From NCBI RefSeq assembly GCF_018613415.1, contig NZ_JAGGQG010000002.1, positions 558,001 through 622,000 of the forward strand: a stretch of 64,000 bases of DNA. Reading direction: 5' to 3'. The number at the start of each line of letters is the position of its first letter. Position 1 is the first letter of the stretch. The notes beneath the pieces are model-generated. The model did no database searches and had not been told where the DNA came from. It saw only the letters and a list, made by a program, of their open reading frames with translations. The stretch is from Bacillus sp. ISL-18. Lineage in GTDB: Bacteria > Bacillota > Bacilli > Bacillales > Cytobacillaceae. This document shows, piece after piece, positions 56,501 through 64,000 of the stretch. The position numbers and the translations under genes were made by a program.

Positions 56501-56954
56501 TTCCATGCTGGATACACCCACTTTCCTTTATGGGATGAGACTAGGTGAAGAAATCGAGGTGGAAATTGAAAAAGGTAAGACCCTGATTGTTAAGTTAGTT
56601 TCGATTGGTCAGCCCCAGGCTGACGGGACAAGAGTGGTTTATTTTGAACTAAATGGACAGCCGCGCGAAGTATCGATCAAAGATGAGAGTATTAAAGCGA
56701 CGGTTGTATCAAGATTAAAGGGAGATATGAAAAACGATGAACATCTCTCCGCCTCAATGCCGGGCACTGTCATTAAGGTTTTAGTAGAACGAGGAGAGAA
56801 AGTAGAACGTGGAGATCATTTACTGATCACAGAAGCGATGAAAATGGAGACAACTGTACAAGCGCCATTTTCAGGTATTGTAAAAGACCTTTACGTGAAA
56901 AGCGGAGATGCTATTCAGACAGGAGATCTCTTACTAGAACTGACAAAAGCATAA
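53511..56954 (+). CDS. pycA: Pyruvate carboxylase
   Basis: 1147 residues. Biotin carboxylase (KILVANRGEIAIR, ATP loop GGGGRGMR, EVNPRVQVEH), carboxyltransferase (DTTYRDAHQSLLATR, HLHTHDTSGNG) and C-terminal biotin carrier (biotin Lys in EAMKMET). It makes oxaloacetate from pyruvate. In B. subtilis the apo-DarB protein binds PycA; darB is at 4903-5346. Start ATG 53511, 7 bases after GAGGTG. Confidence 0.96.
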   Translation: MTRQINKILVANRGEIAIRVFRACTELNIRTVAIYSKEDSGSYHRYKADEAYLVGEGKKPIDAYLDIDGIIAIAKKSGVNAIHPGYGFLSENIHFARRCEEEGIIFIGPASNHLDMFGDKVKARTQAELAHIPVIPGSNGPVNETSEVEEFAAAHGFPIIIKASLGGGGRGMRIVKNSADVRDAFERAKSEAKAAFGNDEVYVEKFIENPKHIEVQIIGDQHGNMVHLYDRDCSVQRRHQKVVEVAPSVSISEDLRNSICQAAVKLMSNVQYLNAGTVEFLVSGNDYYFIEVNPRVQVEHTVTELVTGVDIVQTQILIAEGHELHGPIIGIPAQEKIKLNGFAIQSRVTTEDPLNNFMPDTGKIMAYRSGGGFGVRLDAGNGFQGAVITPYYDSLLVKLSTWALTFEQAAAKMVRNLQEFRIRGIKTNIQFLENVVKHEKFRNGEYDTSFIDTTPELFIFPVSKDRGTKLLSYIGNVTVNGFPGIEKKKRPVFTQPRIPALKFDVPYQDGTKQILDKDGPDGLVQWIKNQKQVLLTDTTYRDAHQSLLATRMRTTDIVHIAEETAKLLPNLFSFEMWGGATFDVAYRFLKEDPWDRLLTLREKIPNVLFQMLFRGANAVGYKNYPDNLIREFINQSAAAGIDVFRIFDSLNWVKGMEVAIDAVRQSGKIAEAAICYTGDILDPTRVKYNLDYYRTLAKELEQQGAHILAIKDMAGLLKPEAAYRLVSELKATVDIPIHLHTHDTSGNGIFTYARAIDGGVDIVDTALSTMAGLTSQPSANSLFYALEGNTRKPQVNIEALEKLSYYWEDVRKVYHDFESGMMSPHSEVYQHEMPGGQYSNLQQQAKAVGLGDQWDDVKEMYSRVNKMFGDIVKVTPSSKVVGDMALFMVQNEITEEDVLLKGDSLDFPDSVVELFEGYLGQPYGGFPEELQKVILKGKKPLEVRPGELLENVNFEKLKEELFEELGRQVTDFEILSYALYPKVFIEYIRAIERYGNISMLDTPTFLYGMRLGEEIEVEIEKGKTLIVKLVSIGQPQADGTRVVYFELNGQPREVSIKDESIKATVVSRLKGDMKNDEHLSASMPGTVIKVLVERGEKVERGDHLLITEAMKMETTVQAPFSGIVKDLYVKSGDAIQTGDLLLELTKA

Positions 56955-56963
56955 ATTAAAGAA

Positions 56964-57000
56964 ATAAAAAAGTTGCCGGTAGCTACCGGCAACTTTTTTT
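56964..57000. terminator. Bidirectional terminator pycA/ctaA
   Basis: Perfect long palindrome (arms AAGTTGCCGGTAG) with A6 and T7 on its sides, between converging genes. Confidence 0.93.
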
Positions 57001-57907
57001 AATGCTGATTCCGACGTGATCGCGAATACAAAAGAAGGAAATAACTTAATACTCCAAATAAACAGGTGATAAAAAAAGCATGCAATAGTGCAATATACAA
57101 GTTTAACAGGCTAAAGATGATAAACGCACCAGCAATCACTTGTAAGGTAACAAGGATGAATGCAATCATCCAGCCCCAATAAAGCACCTTCTGCTCTTTA
57201 TAGTGACGTACGGCAAGGTAAAATATATAAGCAATCCAGATAAAAATTAACCCTGCTGCAGTGCGGTGCCCCATTTGCACCCATTGGTATATGTCTGAGG
57301 GTAATGAAAATTTGTCATTTGAACAGAAAGGCCAGTCAAGGCAAACCAGACTCGCTTTCATATGGCGGACTAATGCCCCTGTATAGATGACGAGATAACT
57401 GTAGATGGAGACCCCCAAAATATGAAAGCCCATTCTTTTATCGATGATTACCTTATCGGCATCAAATTTCTTATCGACTTCAAAGATAAGCAGAGTTAAT
57501 AAGAATACAGCAGCAAAGGAAACAAGGGATATTCCAAAATGCAAGGCAAGGACAAAACCTGATTGCCCCCATAATACAGCAGCAGCTCCTATTAATCCTT
57601 GTAAGAGTAAAAAGATAACTGACAGCAATGAAAGAAATTTAGTCTCTCTAATATGCCCAATTGCCTTCCATGACCAAACCGAAAGGCCGAGAACCATTAT
57701 ACCTCCAACACCTGAGACAAGCCGATGAGCAAGCTCTATTACTAGTTGTGGAGTTATTTCCGAGGGAACAAATTTGCCCTCGCATAAAGGCCAGGATCTT
57801 CCACACCCCATCCCAGACCCAGTCTTTGTAACCAAGGCACCGCCAAGTAGAATAAAAATCATAACGATTGTGGTTGCAACCGCCAACCACTTCAAAGAAC
57901 GCCGCAA
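56999..57907 (-). CDS. ctaA: Heme A synthase CtaA
   Basis: 302 residues, eight membrane helices. Motifs: [20 protein letters not shown] (a Cys pair in the first loop), [24 protein letters not shown] and MGHRTAA. It oxidises heme O to heme A for the caa3 oxidase encoded on the other side of the intergenic region. Start TTG 57907, 6 bases after AGAGGTG; the GTG at 57916 overlaps that site. Confidence 0.93.
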   Translation of the reverse strand: MRRSLKWLAVATTIVMIFILLGGALVTKTGSGMGCGRSWPLCEGKFVPSEITPQLVIELAHRLVSGVGGIMVLGLSVWSWKAIGHIRETKFLSLLSVIFLLLQGLIGAAAVLWGQSGFVLALHFGISLVSFAAVFLLTLLIFEVDKKFDADKVIIDKRMGFHILGVSIYSYLVIYTGALVRHMKASLVCLDWPFCSNDKFSLPSDIYQWVQMGHRTAAGLIFIWIAYIFYLAVRHYKEQKVLYWGWMIAFILVTLQVIAGAFIIFSLLNLYIALLHAFFITCLFGVLSYFLLLYSRSRRNQH

Positions 57908-58542
57908 AAAATTCACCTCTTAAAAAGTTCAATAATTTGTCATTGGTTAAACCTGACAGTATAATAAATAAAAACGTAACTAGATTTAAAAGTCCCTATT
58001 TATCATAACGAAAATAGTTAAAAAAGAACAGAATTTTAGCTGACAATAATTAAATAATAAATGGAAGATGAATAATAACTATATTTCCCTATTATTATAG
58101 TGAAAATAGTCAAAAGGCTTGAATCTAAATTTGAAGGTAGTAAAGTTGATGTATGAACAATGTTAAAAGTCCAAATAAAAGAACAAAAAACAAACAAATT
58201 GATCGGTTTTAATCTGCTTTCCTTAAGATGCCTCATACTAATAGAGAGTAAATGCTTAAAAGTGTCTGGAACCACGTTAACTTTTGTTTTTTCACAATTT
58301 AGTCTAAAATTATTCAAAAAAAGTTCACAAAAATACCAAAAAGTGTGATTTAATATACAGAGAAAGTGTTTTAGAAAATGAAGGATTTTAAAAGTGAAAA
58401 TACTTTTTATGTTATAGAACTTACTAGAAGTAAAAGATTCCTTTCTTTAATTTTATATCAGTGCTATATATTTAAAAAATCAGGAAGGTATTTATGTCCC
58501 TTAATTGGTGAATATTTGTTAGTAGGATTAGGAGGAAAAGAA
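57908..58542. promoter_or_regulatory. ctaA-ctaB divergent regulatory region
   Basis: 635 AT-rich bases with no gene that I can support. Two TTCACAA boxes lie at 58291-58297 and 58324-58330, 33 bp apart, like ResD half-sites (TTTGTGAA). A TTTAATATA -10-like element is at 58349-58357, near AAAGTGTGAT. In B. subtilis ResD activates ctaA and the ctaB operon from this region. Confidence 0.5.
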
Positions 58543-59481
58543 ATGTCCAACTCTAAGACTTATGGTGATTCAGCCATTGAAAATGGTGCTGCAAGTCTGC
58601 ATGGAACCATCGAAAAAACGACCGTCTGGAAGGACTTCATGGCCCTTATTAAAATAGGAATTGTTAATTCCAATTTAATTACCACATTTACTGGTCTATG
58701 GCTGGCGATTCATTTCTCAGGTCAAAGTTTTTTAGATAATTTAGATATTATGTTTTTTACAGTAGTTGGTTCTTCCCTCATTATTGCTGGTTCATGTGCC
58801 ATTAATAATTATGTTGACCGGGATATTGACCATTTAATGGAGAGAACGAAAACAAGACCTACTGTCACAGGGAAGGTAATGCCTGTAAAAGTCTTAGTTC
58901 TTGGTATTTTGCTTATTGGACTGGGGACACTGTGTTTATTCTTTACTACAGTAACTGCAACAGTAATTGGACTGCTTGGAGTTTTTAGTTATGTTTTTCT
59001 CTATACACTATGGTCCAAGCGTCAACTGGTATCAAACACGATTATTGGAAGCATCTCAGGTGCAGTACCACCGTTAATTGGATGGGCAGCAGTGGATGCT
59101 AATCTAGATATTATGGCTTGGGCATTGTTTGTTTTAATGTTTGTTTGGCAGCCACCTCATTTCTATGCTCTTGCAATGAGAAGAGTCAAAGAATATAGAG
59201 CCGCAGGAGTTCCTATGCTTCCGGTGGTTAAAGGCTTTAAAACAACTAAGATTCACATTTTGGTTTGGGTGGCATTACTTCTGCCAATTCCGTTTTTTCT
59301 TACTAAGTTAGGAATCCCATTTCTGATTCTAGCTACCGCGCTTAATGTCGGCTGGTTAGCATTGGGGATTTATGGATATAAGGTCAAAGATGACATTAAG
59401 TGGGCGAAACTAATGTTTGTCTATTCTTTGCAATATTTAACGATTATTTTTGTGGCGATGGTTATAGTTACATTAATTTAG
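58543..59481 (+). CDS. ctaB: Heme O synthase CtaB
   Basis: 312 residues, UbiA-type farnesyltransferase with about nine helices. The prenyl-diphosphate motif is [19 protein letters not shown]; the second is around YTLWSKR. It converts heme B to heme O. Start ATG 58543 is 7 bases after AGGAGG. The open frame extends 55 codons upstream to 58378, but that part matches nothing and lacks an RBS. Confidence 0.94.
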   Translation: MSNSKTYGDSAIENGAASLHGTIEKTTVWKDFMALIKIGIVNSNLITTFTGLWLAIHFSGQSFLDNLDIMFFTVVGSSLIIAGSCAINNYVDRDIDHLMERTKTRPTVTGKVMPVKVLVLGILLIGLGTLCLFFTTVTATVIGLLGVFSYVFLYTLWSKRQLVSNTIIGSISGAVPPLIGWAAVDANLDIMAWALFVLMFVWQPPHFYALAMRRVKEYRAAGVPMLPVVKGFKTTKIHILVWVALLLPIPFFLTKLGIPFLILATALNVGWLALGIYGYKVKDDIKWAKLMFVYSLQYLTIIFVAMVIVTLI

Positions 59482-59677
59482 TTTTGCCCCTAGGTTCATT
59501 CCGGGAGATAGGAAGTCTTTACTTTCTTTTCCTATTAGATGATTGATGACGGTTACATATACTAAGATTTAAAGCTGTTACTGTCAGTCGCTAACGAAGG
59601 AGTGAACCATCCTACATACTTCTTTGACCAACAATATTTATTTGATTTTATCAGTGAAAGAGGGGATTGATTAAGCT

Positions 59678-60736
59678 ATGAAAAGGCTTGCAAAGTGGCG
59701 TTTGATTTCGTTGTTTGCGATTTTAGCGCTTGTACTCTCCGGGTGTGGGAAACCATATTTATCAGCGTTAAATCCAGCTGGAGAAGTTGCAGACACAGAA
59801 TATGATTTAATGAAGTTAAGTACCTATATCATGGTAGGAGTAATCCTAGTAGTAGTAGTAATCTTTGTTTTGGTATTTCTCCGTTTTAGAAGAAAAGACG
59901 AAAAAATCCCAAAACAAGTTGAAGGAAGTCATCGTTTAGAAATTATCTGGACTACGATTCCGATATTATTACTACTCATTTTGGCTGTTCCAACAGTTGC
60001 GTCCACATTTAAGCTTGCTGATGTGAGCCCGATGGACAAGAAGAATACAAAAGCACTTATTGTAAATGTACGTTCGCATTTATATTGGTGGGATTTTGAA
60101 TATCCTGGTCAAAAAATTGTAACAAGTCAGGAATTAGTGGTTCCTACAGATGAAAAAGTTTATTTTAATTTAAAATCTATGGATGTTAAACACTCGTTCT
60201 GGATTCCGGCTGTTGGCGGCAAAATCGATACCAACACAGATAATGCCAATAAGTTTTGGCTGGAATTCGATGATAAACGTGCAAATGAAGCCGGTAATCT
60301 TTTCTATGGAAAATGTGCTGAGCTTTGCGGACCTTCACATGCTTTAATGGACTTTAAAGTGAAAGCGATGAGCCGTGATAAATTTGATGCTTGGGTTTCT
60401 GACATGCAGAATGTAAAAGAGCCGCAAAAAGCTACCAATGATTTAGCAGCTCAAGGTCAAGAAATTTTCAATAAAAGCTGTATTGGCTGTCATGCTGTTA
60501 CACCAGCTAACAAAATGCCAGATACTGCACGTGTTGCACCTAACTTGACTAACTTTGGTGACAGATCTCGAGTTGCCGGTATTCTTGACCATAATAAAGA
60601 AGAGGTAAAGAACTGGATCAAAAATCCTGAAACCTATAAACCAGGTAATATGATGACTGGTAAATACGGAAACTTGACTGATGACCAAATTGATGCCGTT
60701 GCAGAATATCTAATGGGCTTAAAGGTTCAGGAATAA
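59678..60736 (+). CDS. ctaC: Cytochrome c oxidase subunit II, caa3 type
   Basis: 352 residues: lipoprotein signal (LVLSGC), two membrane helices, CuA domain (CAELCGPSHALM) and a fused cytochrome c domain (heme motif CIGCH, late MMTG methionine ligand). It takes electrons from cytochrome c. First gene of ctaCDEF, RBS AAAGAGGGG. Confidence 0.95.
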   Translation: MKRLAKWRLISLFAILALVLSGCGKPYLSALNPAGEVADTEYDLMKLSTYIMVGVILVVVVIFVLVFLRFRRKDEKIPKQVEGSHRLEIIWTTIPILLLLILAVPTVASTFKLADVSPMDKKNTKALIVNVRSHLYWWDFEYPGQKIVTSQELVVPTDEKVYFNLKSMDVKHSFWIPAVGGKIDTNTDNANKFWLEFDDKRANEAGNLFYGKCAELCGPSHALMDFKVKAMSRDKFDAWVSDMQNVKEPQKATNDLAAQGQEIFNKSCIGCHAVTPANKMPDTARVAPNLTNFGDRSRVAGILDHNKEEVKNWIKNPETYKPGNMMTGKYGNLTDDQIDAVAEYLMGLKVQE

Positions 60737-60767
60737 TAGGGGAATTGGTTGAAAGGGAGGTAAAATT

Positions 60768-62633
60768 GTGAGTACCATTGCTCAAAAAAAGGGATTTGGC
60801 GCAACCTTATGGGATTATTTAACAACTGTCGACCATAAAAAAATTGCCATCCTATACTTTATTGCAGGCGGATTTTTCTTCTTAGTCGGAGGACTAGAGG
60901 CGGTTTTTATCCGTATCCAGCTTGCTGTACCTAATAATGATTTTGTTAGTGCAGGTGCATATAATGAAATTCTTACGATGCACGGAACAACAATGATTTT
61001 CTTAGCGGCTATGCCGTTGCTAATTGGTTTTATGAATGCTGTAATGCCATTACAAATTGGTGCACGTGACGTAGCGTTTCCTTTTGTTAATGCGGTAGGA
61101 TTTTGGTTATTCTTCTTCGGAGGAATCTTTCTTAACCTATCATGGTTCCTAGGCGGTGCACCTGATGCGGGCTGGACCTCATACGCATCACTTGCTCTAC
61201 ATTCTAAAGGCCACGGGGTTGACTTTTATGTACTAGGACTACAGATTTCAGGTATCGGTACATTAATCGGTGGTATCAATTTCCTTGTTACCATTATTAA
61301 CATGCGTGCTCCTGGTATGACCTATATGAGGATGCCATTATTTACTTGGACAACATTTGTTGCTTCTGCATTAATTTTATTCGCATTTCCTCCATTAACA
61401 GTTGGTTTGACTTTAATGATGTTTGACCGCTTGTTTGGAGGTAATTTCTTTGATGTAACAATGGGTGGAAATACCGTTATTTGGGAACATCTTTTCTGGA
61501 TTTTCGGTCACCCAGAGGTGTATATCTTAATTCTTCCTGCATTTGGTATTTTCTCGGAAATCTTTCCGATTTTCTCAAGAAAACGTCTTTTCGGTTATTC
61601 ATCGATGGTTTTTGCGACTGTGTTAATTGGTTTCTTAGGTTTCATGGTGTGGGCACACCATATGTTCACAACTGGTTTAGGACCTGTTGCCAATGCTATT
61701 TTTGCCGTGGCAACAATGGCAATTGGGGTACCAACGGGTATCAAGATTTTTAACTGGTTGTTTACAATGTGGGGAGGAAGTATCAAATTTACTACTCCAA
61801 TGTACTGGGCTTTTGCCTTTATCCCTACCTTCCTTATGGGAGGGGTTACAGGTGTAATGCTCGCCGCTGCTACAGCAGACTACCAATATCATGATACTTA
61901 CTTTGTTGTTGCTCACTTCCACTATGTTATTGTTGGTGGGGTAGTGTTCGGTATTTTTGCTGGCATACATCTTTGGTGGCCAAAAATGTTTGGAACGATG
62001 TTAAATGAAACGTTAGGAAAAATTACATTCTGGTTCTTTTTCATTGGGTTCCATTTAACTTTCTTTATCCAGCATTTCCTAGGTTTATGGGGCATGCCAC
62101 GTCGTGTCTTCACATACCTTCCAGGTCAAGGTTTTGAAACTGCCAATATGATCAGCTCTGTTGGAGCCGGATTTATGTCAATTGCAGTAATCATCATGCT
62201 TATTAATGTTGTAATGACTTCTGTGAAAAATGTTAAAGTGGGTAATGATCCATGGGGTGACGGCAGAACGCTTGAATGGGCAATTCCATCACCACCGCCA
62301 TTTTATAATTTTAAACAGCTTCCATTAGTTCGTGGTTTAGATGCTTATTGGATTGAAAAAATGGAAGGGAAAAAAGGCATGACACCTGCAGAGCCGCTTG
62401 GTGATATTCATATGCCTAACGCTTCATTTATCCCATTTGTAATTGCATTAGGATTGTTCATTGCAGCATTTGGTGCAATGTATCATGTTGATAAAGTGTC
62501 CTGGGCATTACCAGTGATGATTATTGGGCTTCTAATCACTTTTGGTTCATTATTTACTCGTTCGGTTAAAGATGATCATGGATTCCATATCCATAAAGAA
62601 GAATTGCAGGAAGAAAAGGGGGCTAAGGCATAA
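60768..62633 (+). CDS. ctaD: Cytochrome c oxidase subunit I
   Basis: 621 residues, twelve or more helices. Heme and CuB ligands are visible: MHGTTMIF, GHPEVYI, AHHMFTTG and VAHFHYV. Catalytic subunit of the caa3 oxidase. Start GTG with GGGAGG upstream. The stop codon overlaps the ctaE start by one base. Confidence 0.96.
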   Translation: MSTIAQKKGFGATLWDYLTTVDHKKIAILYFIAGGFFFLVGGLEAVFIRIQLAVPNNDFVSAGAYNEILTMHGTTMIFLAAMPLLIGFMNAVMPLQIGARDVAFPFVNAVGFWLFFFGGIFLNLSWFLGGAPDAGWTSYASLALHSKGHGVDFYVLGLQISGIGTLIGGINFLVTIINMRAPGMTYMRMPLFTWTTFVASALILFAFPPLTVGLTLMMFDRLFGGNFFDVTMGGNTVIWEHLFWIFGHPEVYILILPAFGIFSEIFPIFSRKRLFGYSSMVFATVLIGFLGFMVWAHHMFTTGLGPVANAIFAVATMAIGVPTGIKIFNWLFTMWGGSIKFTTPMYWAFAFIPTFLMGGVTGVMLAAATADYQYHDTYFVVAHFHYVIVGGVVFGIFAGIHLWWPKMFGTMLNETLGKITFWFFFIGFHLTFFIQHFLGLWGMPRRVFTYLPGQGFETANMISSVGAGFMSIAVIIMLINVVMTSVKNVKVGNDPWGDGRTLEWAIPSPPPFYNFKQLPLVRGLDAYWIEKMEGKKGMTPAEPLGDIHMPNASFIPFVIALGLFIAAFGAMYHVDKVSWALPVMIIGLLITFGSLFTRSVKDDHGFHIHKEELQEEKGAKA

Positions 62634-63259
62634 TGCACGCTGAAGAAAAAATGACTTTTGAAACATGGCCTGCTGAGCCGGAAAGATCGACCCTTGAGGC
62701 AAAAAATAAATTTGTTGGTTTTTGGTTATTCTTAGGGGGAGAGACCGTTTTATTCGCCTCTCTCTTTGCCACCTACCTAGCGTTAAAGGATAAAGTTCCG
62801 AATACAAGTCAGCCGTTGGCAAAGGATCTATTTGAACTACCGCTCACATTTATAGCGACAATGCTGCTATTAACCAGCTCGATTACAAGTGTGTATGCGA
62901 TGTATCACATGAAAAATTTTGCCTTCAAAAAAATGATGCTTTGGCTGGGCGTTACCGTTTTATTAGGTCTTGGCTTCCTTGGCAGTGAGGTTTATGAATT
63001 TACAAATTATGTCCATGAAGGTCATAAATTTACCAGCAGCGCGTTCGGTTCCGCTTTCTATTCACTTGTTGGTTTCCACGGAGGGCACGTTGCATTTGGT
63101 TTGTGTTGGATTCTAACATTGATGATTCGGAACTCTAAACGTGGGCTAAGTCTTTACAATGCACCTAAATTTTACGTTGCCAGCCTTTATTGGCATTTTA
63201 TTGACGTAGTATGGGTATTTATCTTTACAGTAGTATATTTAATGGGGATGGTGGGATAA
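62633..63259 (+). CDS. ctaE: Cytochrome c oxidase subunit III
   Basis: 208 residues, five helices. NKFVGFWLFLGGETVLFASL near the start; LYWHFIDVVWVFIFTVVYL at the end is the subunit III signature. Start ATG overlaps ctaD, so translation is coupled. Confidence 0.95.
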   Translation: MHAEEKMTFETWPAEPERSTLEAKNKFVGFWLFLGGETVLFASLFATYLALKDKVPNTSQPLAKDLFELPLTFIATMLLLTSSITSVYAMYHMKNFAFKKMMLWLGVTVLLGLGFLGSEVYEFTNYVHEGHKFTSSAFGSAFYSLVGFHGGHVAFGLCWILTLMIRNSKRGLSLYNAPKFYVASLYWHFIDVVWVFIFTVVYLMGMVG

Positions 63260-63260
63260 A

Positions 63261-63596
63261 ATGACAAATCAGCCATTAAGCTCAAACAACCCAAGAGTGG
63301 ACCTAGAATATCGACGTAAAAAAAGCGCAGAAGAAATGCGCTACCAAGTTATCTCGTTTGCATTGATGATCTTTTTAACCTTAGTGGCCTTCGCTTCAGT
63401 TGCCATGAAAGGTACAACGCAATGGTTTACCGTACCGTTTATCGTTTTATTAGCTGCAGTCCAAGTTGTGTTCCAATTATTTTATTTCATGCATATGAGT
63501 CATAAAGGGCACGAAGCACCGAAACTTTTCTTGTTTTCGGGATTATTTGTCGGACTAACTGCAATATTAGCTTTTAGCACCATTATTTGGTGGTAA
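63261..63596 (+). CDS. ctaF: Cytochrome c oxidase subunit IV
   Basis: 111 residues with three helices (about 32-50, 57-78 and 89-110), matching the caa3 subunit IV CtaF (VVFQLFYFMHMSHKG). One base after ctaE. A terminator follows. Confidence 0.92.
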   Translation: MTNQPLSSNNPRVDLEYRRKKSAEEMRYQVISFALMIFLTLVAFASVAMKGTTQWFTVPFIVLLAAVQVVFQLFYFMHMSHKGHEAPKLFLFSGLFVGLTAILAFSTIIWW

Positions 63597-63607
63597 TGCT
63601 TAAAAGG

Positions 63608-63638
63608 AAAAATCGGCGTTTAGCCGATTTTTCTTTTT
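63608..63638 (+). terminator. Terminator of ctaCDEF
   Basis: AAAAATCGGC/GCCGATTTTT stem, 5-base loop, CTTTTT tail. Confidence 0.92.
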
Positions 63639-63719
63639 AAGGAAAACTCTTTGCGAGGTCTATTTTCTACGGGTATAATAACAATAATAAGATTCTTTTA
63701 ATATTGAGGTGAGATCTGA

Positions 63720-64000
63720 GTGCTTTCATTAGATATTTTTGGCTTTGAAGCCCTTTGGAGCCCGTACTTTTTAATTATATTACTTGCCATAACGGTTGCT
63801 TACTTTCTAATAACAACAAAATTTAGAATGAAGTTTCAACAAAGTGAGCCTTTAACAGCTAAACAAGCAAGCTTATTTTTAACGGCAATGTTCTTATTAT
63901 ATGCAATCAAGGGATCACCGTTGGATTTAATGGGGCATCTAATGTTTTATATCCATGGCATTACAATGGTTCTACTAGTTTTCCTTGTTCCGCCCTTGTT
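63720..64000 (+). CDS. ctaG: CtaG, oxidase assembly factor (partial)
   Basis: The 5' 93 codons of CtaG: FGFEALWSPYFLIILLAITV, a second helix and IKGSPLDLMGHLMFYIHGIT, which follow B. subtilis CtaG (MWSPYF, YAIKGSPVDLMGH). CtaG is needed for a functional caa3 oxidase, probably in CuB insertion. Start GTG 63720 with GAGGTGA upstream; it continues past the window. Confidence 0.88.
   Translation, partial: MLSLDIFGFEALWSPYFLIILLAITVAYFLITTKFRMKFQQSEPLTAKQASLFLTAMFLLYAIKGSPLDLMGHLMFYIHGITMVLLVFLVPPL

Noticed and set aside
58378..58542. 55-codon N-terminal extension of ctaB
   Set aside because: No RBS at 58378 and no match to CtaB; a strong AGGAGG stands before the ATG at 58543.

Overview
The window is a stretch of low-GC Bacillaceae chromosome. 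It follows the ykyB-ykuE-ykuI-ykuJ-ykuL-ccpC-dapH-dapL-ykuU-ykuV-ktrC-rnjA-rpoY-def-ykyA-pdhABCD-SR1-speA-yktA-(yktB)-ykzI-suhB-ylaF-typA-ylaH-ylaI-ylaJ-ylaK-ylaN-ftsW-pycA-ctaA-ctaBCDEFG order of Bacillus subtilis almost gene for gene. Predicted proteins resemble their B. subtilis counterparts closely, but local replacements (a DUF4349 lipoprotein, a DUF1885 gene, a nitronate monooxygenase, a C39-like lipoprotein) suggest a related genus rather than B. subtilis itself.

Backbone, left part (1-26440): YkyB, a Tat-type phosphoesterase, a C39-like lipoprotein, the c-di-GMP-binding EAL protein YkuI, YkuJ and the c-di-AMP receptor DarB/YkuL. These are followed by a 14-helix MFS exporter, CcpC, the N-acetyl branch of lysine/DAP synthesis (dapH, dapL), a peroxiredoxin/thioredoxin pair, KtrC, RNase J1 with RpoY, peptide deformylase, the full pyruvate dehydrogenase operon, the dual-function RNA SR1 with its SR1P peptide, arginine decarboxylase and yktA.

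Island (about 26737-43094, about 16.35 kb): the native yktB (DUF1054) is split. Its 3' part lies at 26442-26746 and its 5' part at 43085-43301, and the 10-bp sequence acccatgtat sits at both break points. Between them is a decayed mobile region. It holds CBO0543-type membrane proteins, an SOS-controlled yolD remnant, a serine recombinase without its catalytic N-terminus, a dUTPase remnant fused in frame to thyX, a MerR-SDR pair with a classic MerR operator, an RsbR-like STAS protein and a DUF3231 gene. It also holds a c-di-GMP-I riboswitch directly before a SinI-type anti-repressor, and a phage-like block (dNMP kinase, sigma-like protein, broken DHH phosphoesterase). At its right end it carries a complete second DUF1054 gene in the orientation of the broken host gene, so the island appears to replace the gene it destroyed.

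Backbone, right part (43300-64000): ykzI, suhB, ylaF, typA, ylaH and neighbours, a GC-rich Bacillaceae repeat element, ylaI, a flavin-binding PPOX-like protein, ylaJ, the PIN-PhoH ATPase YlaK, ylaN, ftsW and pyruvate carboxylase. These are followed by the heme A and caa3 cytochrome oxidase locus (ctaA divergent from ctaBCDEF, with ctaG running off the end).

Carbon flow is a clear theme: PDH, PycA, the CcpN/CcpA-type sites before SR1, and CcpC. Second messengers are another: YkuI and the riboswitch read c-di-GMP, and DarB (a known PycA partner) and KtrC read c-di-AMP. No rRNA, tRNA, CRISPR array or intact transposase was seen.
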